NCBI GenBank assembly: GCA_018665625.1
Contig: JABJCF010000563.1
Span: 1-5,543 of the forward strand
Direction: 5' to 3'
DNA length: 5,543 bases
From: Nitrospina sp.
GTDB taxonomy: Bacteria > Nitrospinota > Nitrospinia > Nitrospinales > VA-1
In this document: positions 4,794 through 5,543 of the stretch, one piece after another
Numbering within the stretch: position 1 is the stretch's first letter
Layout of the letters: each line of letters begins with the position of its first letter
Made by a program: the position numbers and the translations under genes
The notes under the pieces: generated by a model
Seen by the model: only the letters and a program-made list of their open reading frames with translations
The model's database searches: none
What the model was told of the DNA's origin: nothing

Positions 4794-4833
4794 ATACCAT
4801 CGTTTACTTACTTTGGGTTTTGGGTCATGGTAT
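4794..4833 (+). repeat. Inverted repeat in the leader
   Basis: ATACCAT (4794-4800) and ATGGTAT (4827-4833) are perfect seven-base complements separated by 26 bases. The ACCA of the left arm can alternatively pair with TGGT at 4786-4789, so two exclusive folds are possible. Length and loop size make this only suggestive of regulatory RNA structure. Confidence 0.3.
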
Positions 4834-4948
4834 AAGCTTAAGAATATGTTGGGTTGATTGAAAAGCAAGGGTTTGATTTGGAATTTGGCTACGCTTATTT
4901 CCGGTCAAACTTTTTCTTTTTGGTTATGAAGCAAAAGAGAGGAAGGAA

Positions 4949-5278
4949 ATGACAGAGAGATATCCAGTAACTGTTGAAGAAGTACGAGATGCTCAGGACA
5001 GCCTGAAAACAGGTGTTACTGAACATGAGAATAAAAATTTTAAAGAAGCTATTGAGGCTTTCAAAAAATCGGCGCGAATTCACCCTTTTGATGAAAAGCA
5101 TGTGGAAGAGCTTGAAGTAAAACTGAAAGAGGGTAGTTTTAAACTGCAACAGGAAAGCATCGCTTTTATGGGTTGTGCCGCCGTCCATCTTAACGAAATG
5201 ATTCACGGACTAGATGAAGATCAGAAACAGGAAGTCCCCATTGATGATTCATTAATGAACGCTTTTAAAGACTGGTAA
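4949..5278 (+). CDS. Small TPR-like helical protein
   Basis: This 109-residue, acidic, soluble protein is of unknown function. Residues about 19-52 look like one tetratricopeptide repeat: helix A LKTGVTEHENKNFKEA, then IEAFKKSARIHP, with the usual small residues and a proline close. They are followed by a long charged helix (about 50-70), a segment with the only cysteine (FMGCAAVHLNEM, 73-84), and an acidic tail ending VPIDDSLMNAFKDW. A single TPR suggests a protein-protein adaptor, not an enzyme. There is no signal peptide. The ATG has a strong AGGAAGG just upstream (4940-4946), and an eight-codon upstream frame ends on it as ATGA. The stop lies 4 bp before the radical SAM gene, so the two should be co-translated. 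It may be a partner or a substrate of that enzyme, which is inference only. Confidence 0.8.
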   Translation: MTERYPVTVEEVRDAQDSLKTGVTEHENKNFKEAIEAFKKSARIHPFDEKHVEELEVKLKEGSFKLQQESIAFMGCAAVHLNEMIHGLDEDQKQEVPIDDSLMNAFKDW

Positions 5279-5282
5279 GAGT

Positions 5283-5543
5283 ATGTCGATTCAGGAACAG
5301 GAATTTTTACATAATATTTTTCGCAAAGAAATAAAGGATAGAAAAATTCCTATAAGCCTCGGAAAAACCTGTCCGGTTAAATGTACTTTTTGCTATGAGA
5401 TGGATCATAGCTATCGAAAGACTTTCGAAACGCCTTTAACCACCCAGGAACATTGGGATTTTATTTTTAATGAAATTAAATCCTTTCCGACTCGTGAATC
5501 AGAAGCATGGGTGCTGGGTGGCAATGAGTATATGGAATGGACA
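5283..5543 (+). CDS. Radical SAM enzyme, N-terminal part (cut by window edge)
   Basis: The 87 codons present contain CPVKCTFCYE (30-39), the CxxxCxxC motif whose cysteines C30, C34 and C37 bind a [4Fe-4S] cluster that cleaves S-adenosylmethionine to a radical. The preceding ISLGKT and the following helix fit the first strand and helix of a radical SAM barrel. Residues 76-82, WVLGGNE, sit where many members have GGEP at the end of the second strand, with asparagine in place of the first acidic residue. The motif lies early, so there is no N-terminal cobalamin-binding or large RRE domain, although a C-terminal SPASM or other domain could lie beyond the edge. The start has only a weak Shine-Dalgarno (AAGAG), consistent with coupling to the TPR-like gene 4 bp upstream. 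The reaction and substrate cannot be assigned. Confidence 0.88.
   Translation, partial: MSIQEQEFLHNIFRKEIKDRKIPISLGKTCPVKCTFCYEMDHSYRKTFETPLTTQEHWDFIFNEIKSFPTRESEAWVLGGNEYMEWT

Larger units (their letters stand above)
4640..4948 (+). other. Promoter and long leader of the TPR/radical SAM unit
   Basis: This 309-bp stretch between the terminator and the next gene holds a run of seven Cs (4692-4698), the promoter at 4734-4764, and a predicted leader of about 178 nt. The leader contains a long-range inverted repeat (4794-4800 with 4827-4833), a G/T-rich stretch (4812-4825), and near-direct repeats GGGTTGATTG (4851-4860) and GGGTTTGATTTG (4869-4880). No tRNA or known riboswitch is recognisable. 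A hydrophobic 31-codon frame at 4642-4737 was rejected as coding. Confidence 0.55.

Noticed and set aside
4812..4880. G-quadruplex in the G/T-rich leader
   Set aside because: Only two GGG runs are close together. The others are GG or lie far away, so a stable quadruplex is unlikely.
1..5543. CRISPR array, insertion sequence, integrase site or toxin-antitoxin pair
   Set aside because: No regularly spaced repeats, transposase or integrase motifs, target duplications or paired small toxin-like genes were seen.

Overview
The window looks like ordinary chromosome of a Gram-negative bacterium of moderate GC content. An outer-membrane-type lipoprotein, a Sec-exported HEAT protein, an E. coli-like long-chain polyprenyl diphosphate synthase and sigma70-style promoters all point that way. 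Rare TTG starts are used at least twice. A lineage such as Nitrospinota or a deltaproteobacterial relative would fit, but that is an impression and not a demonstrated assignment.

Layout. (1) Positions 1-72 hold the 3' end of a plus-strand gene I cannot identify. It runs into a compact hairpin that also contains the stop of the convergent polyprenyl synthase gene (91-1101, minus; ispB type). (2) Positions 1102-1527 are a 426-bp divergent intergenic region rich in inverted repeats. It contains a good minus-strand promoter, a candidate 36-codon minus-strand ORF just ahead of ispB, a candidate 20-codon plus-strand ORF with a perfect Shine-Dalgarno, and a plus-strand promoter. The region could be leader RNA, a pair of small genes or a decayed or dispersed element, and it is the least explained part of the window. 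(3) A plus-strand pair follows: a family 2 glycosyltransferase (1528-2370) coupled by a TTGA stop/start overlap to an exported protein made of HEAT repeats (2367-3494). (4) birA (3475-4272, minus), encoding a biotin ligase without a DNA-binding domain, overlaps the HEAT gene tail-to-tail by 20 bp. (5) A 42-residue lipoprotein gene (4454-4582, plus) has its own strong ribosome binding site and a textbook terminator at 4615-4639. (6) A promoter at 4734-4764 and a leader of about 180 nt precede a two-gene unit: a 109-residue TPR-like protein (4949-5278) and, 4 bp later, a radical SAM enzyme cut by the window edge (5283-5543).

How the genes work together. IspB makes the isoprenoid tail of respiratory quinones, and BirA activates biotin-dependent carboxylases. 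Both are housekeeping functions. The glycosyltransferase and HEAT protein are probably co-produced, perhaps for an envelope glycan. The TPR-like protein with the adjacent radical SAM enzyme is the best candidate for an undescribed functional pair, but its chemistry cannot be read from this fragment.
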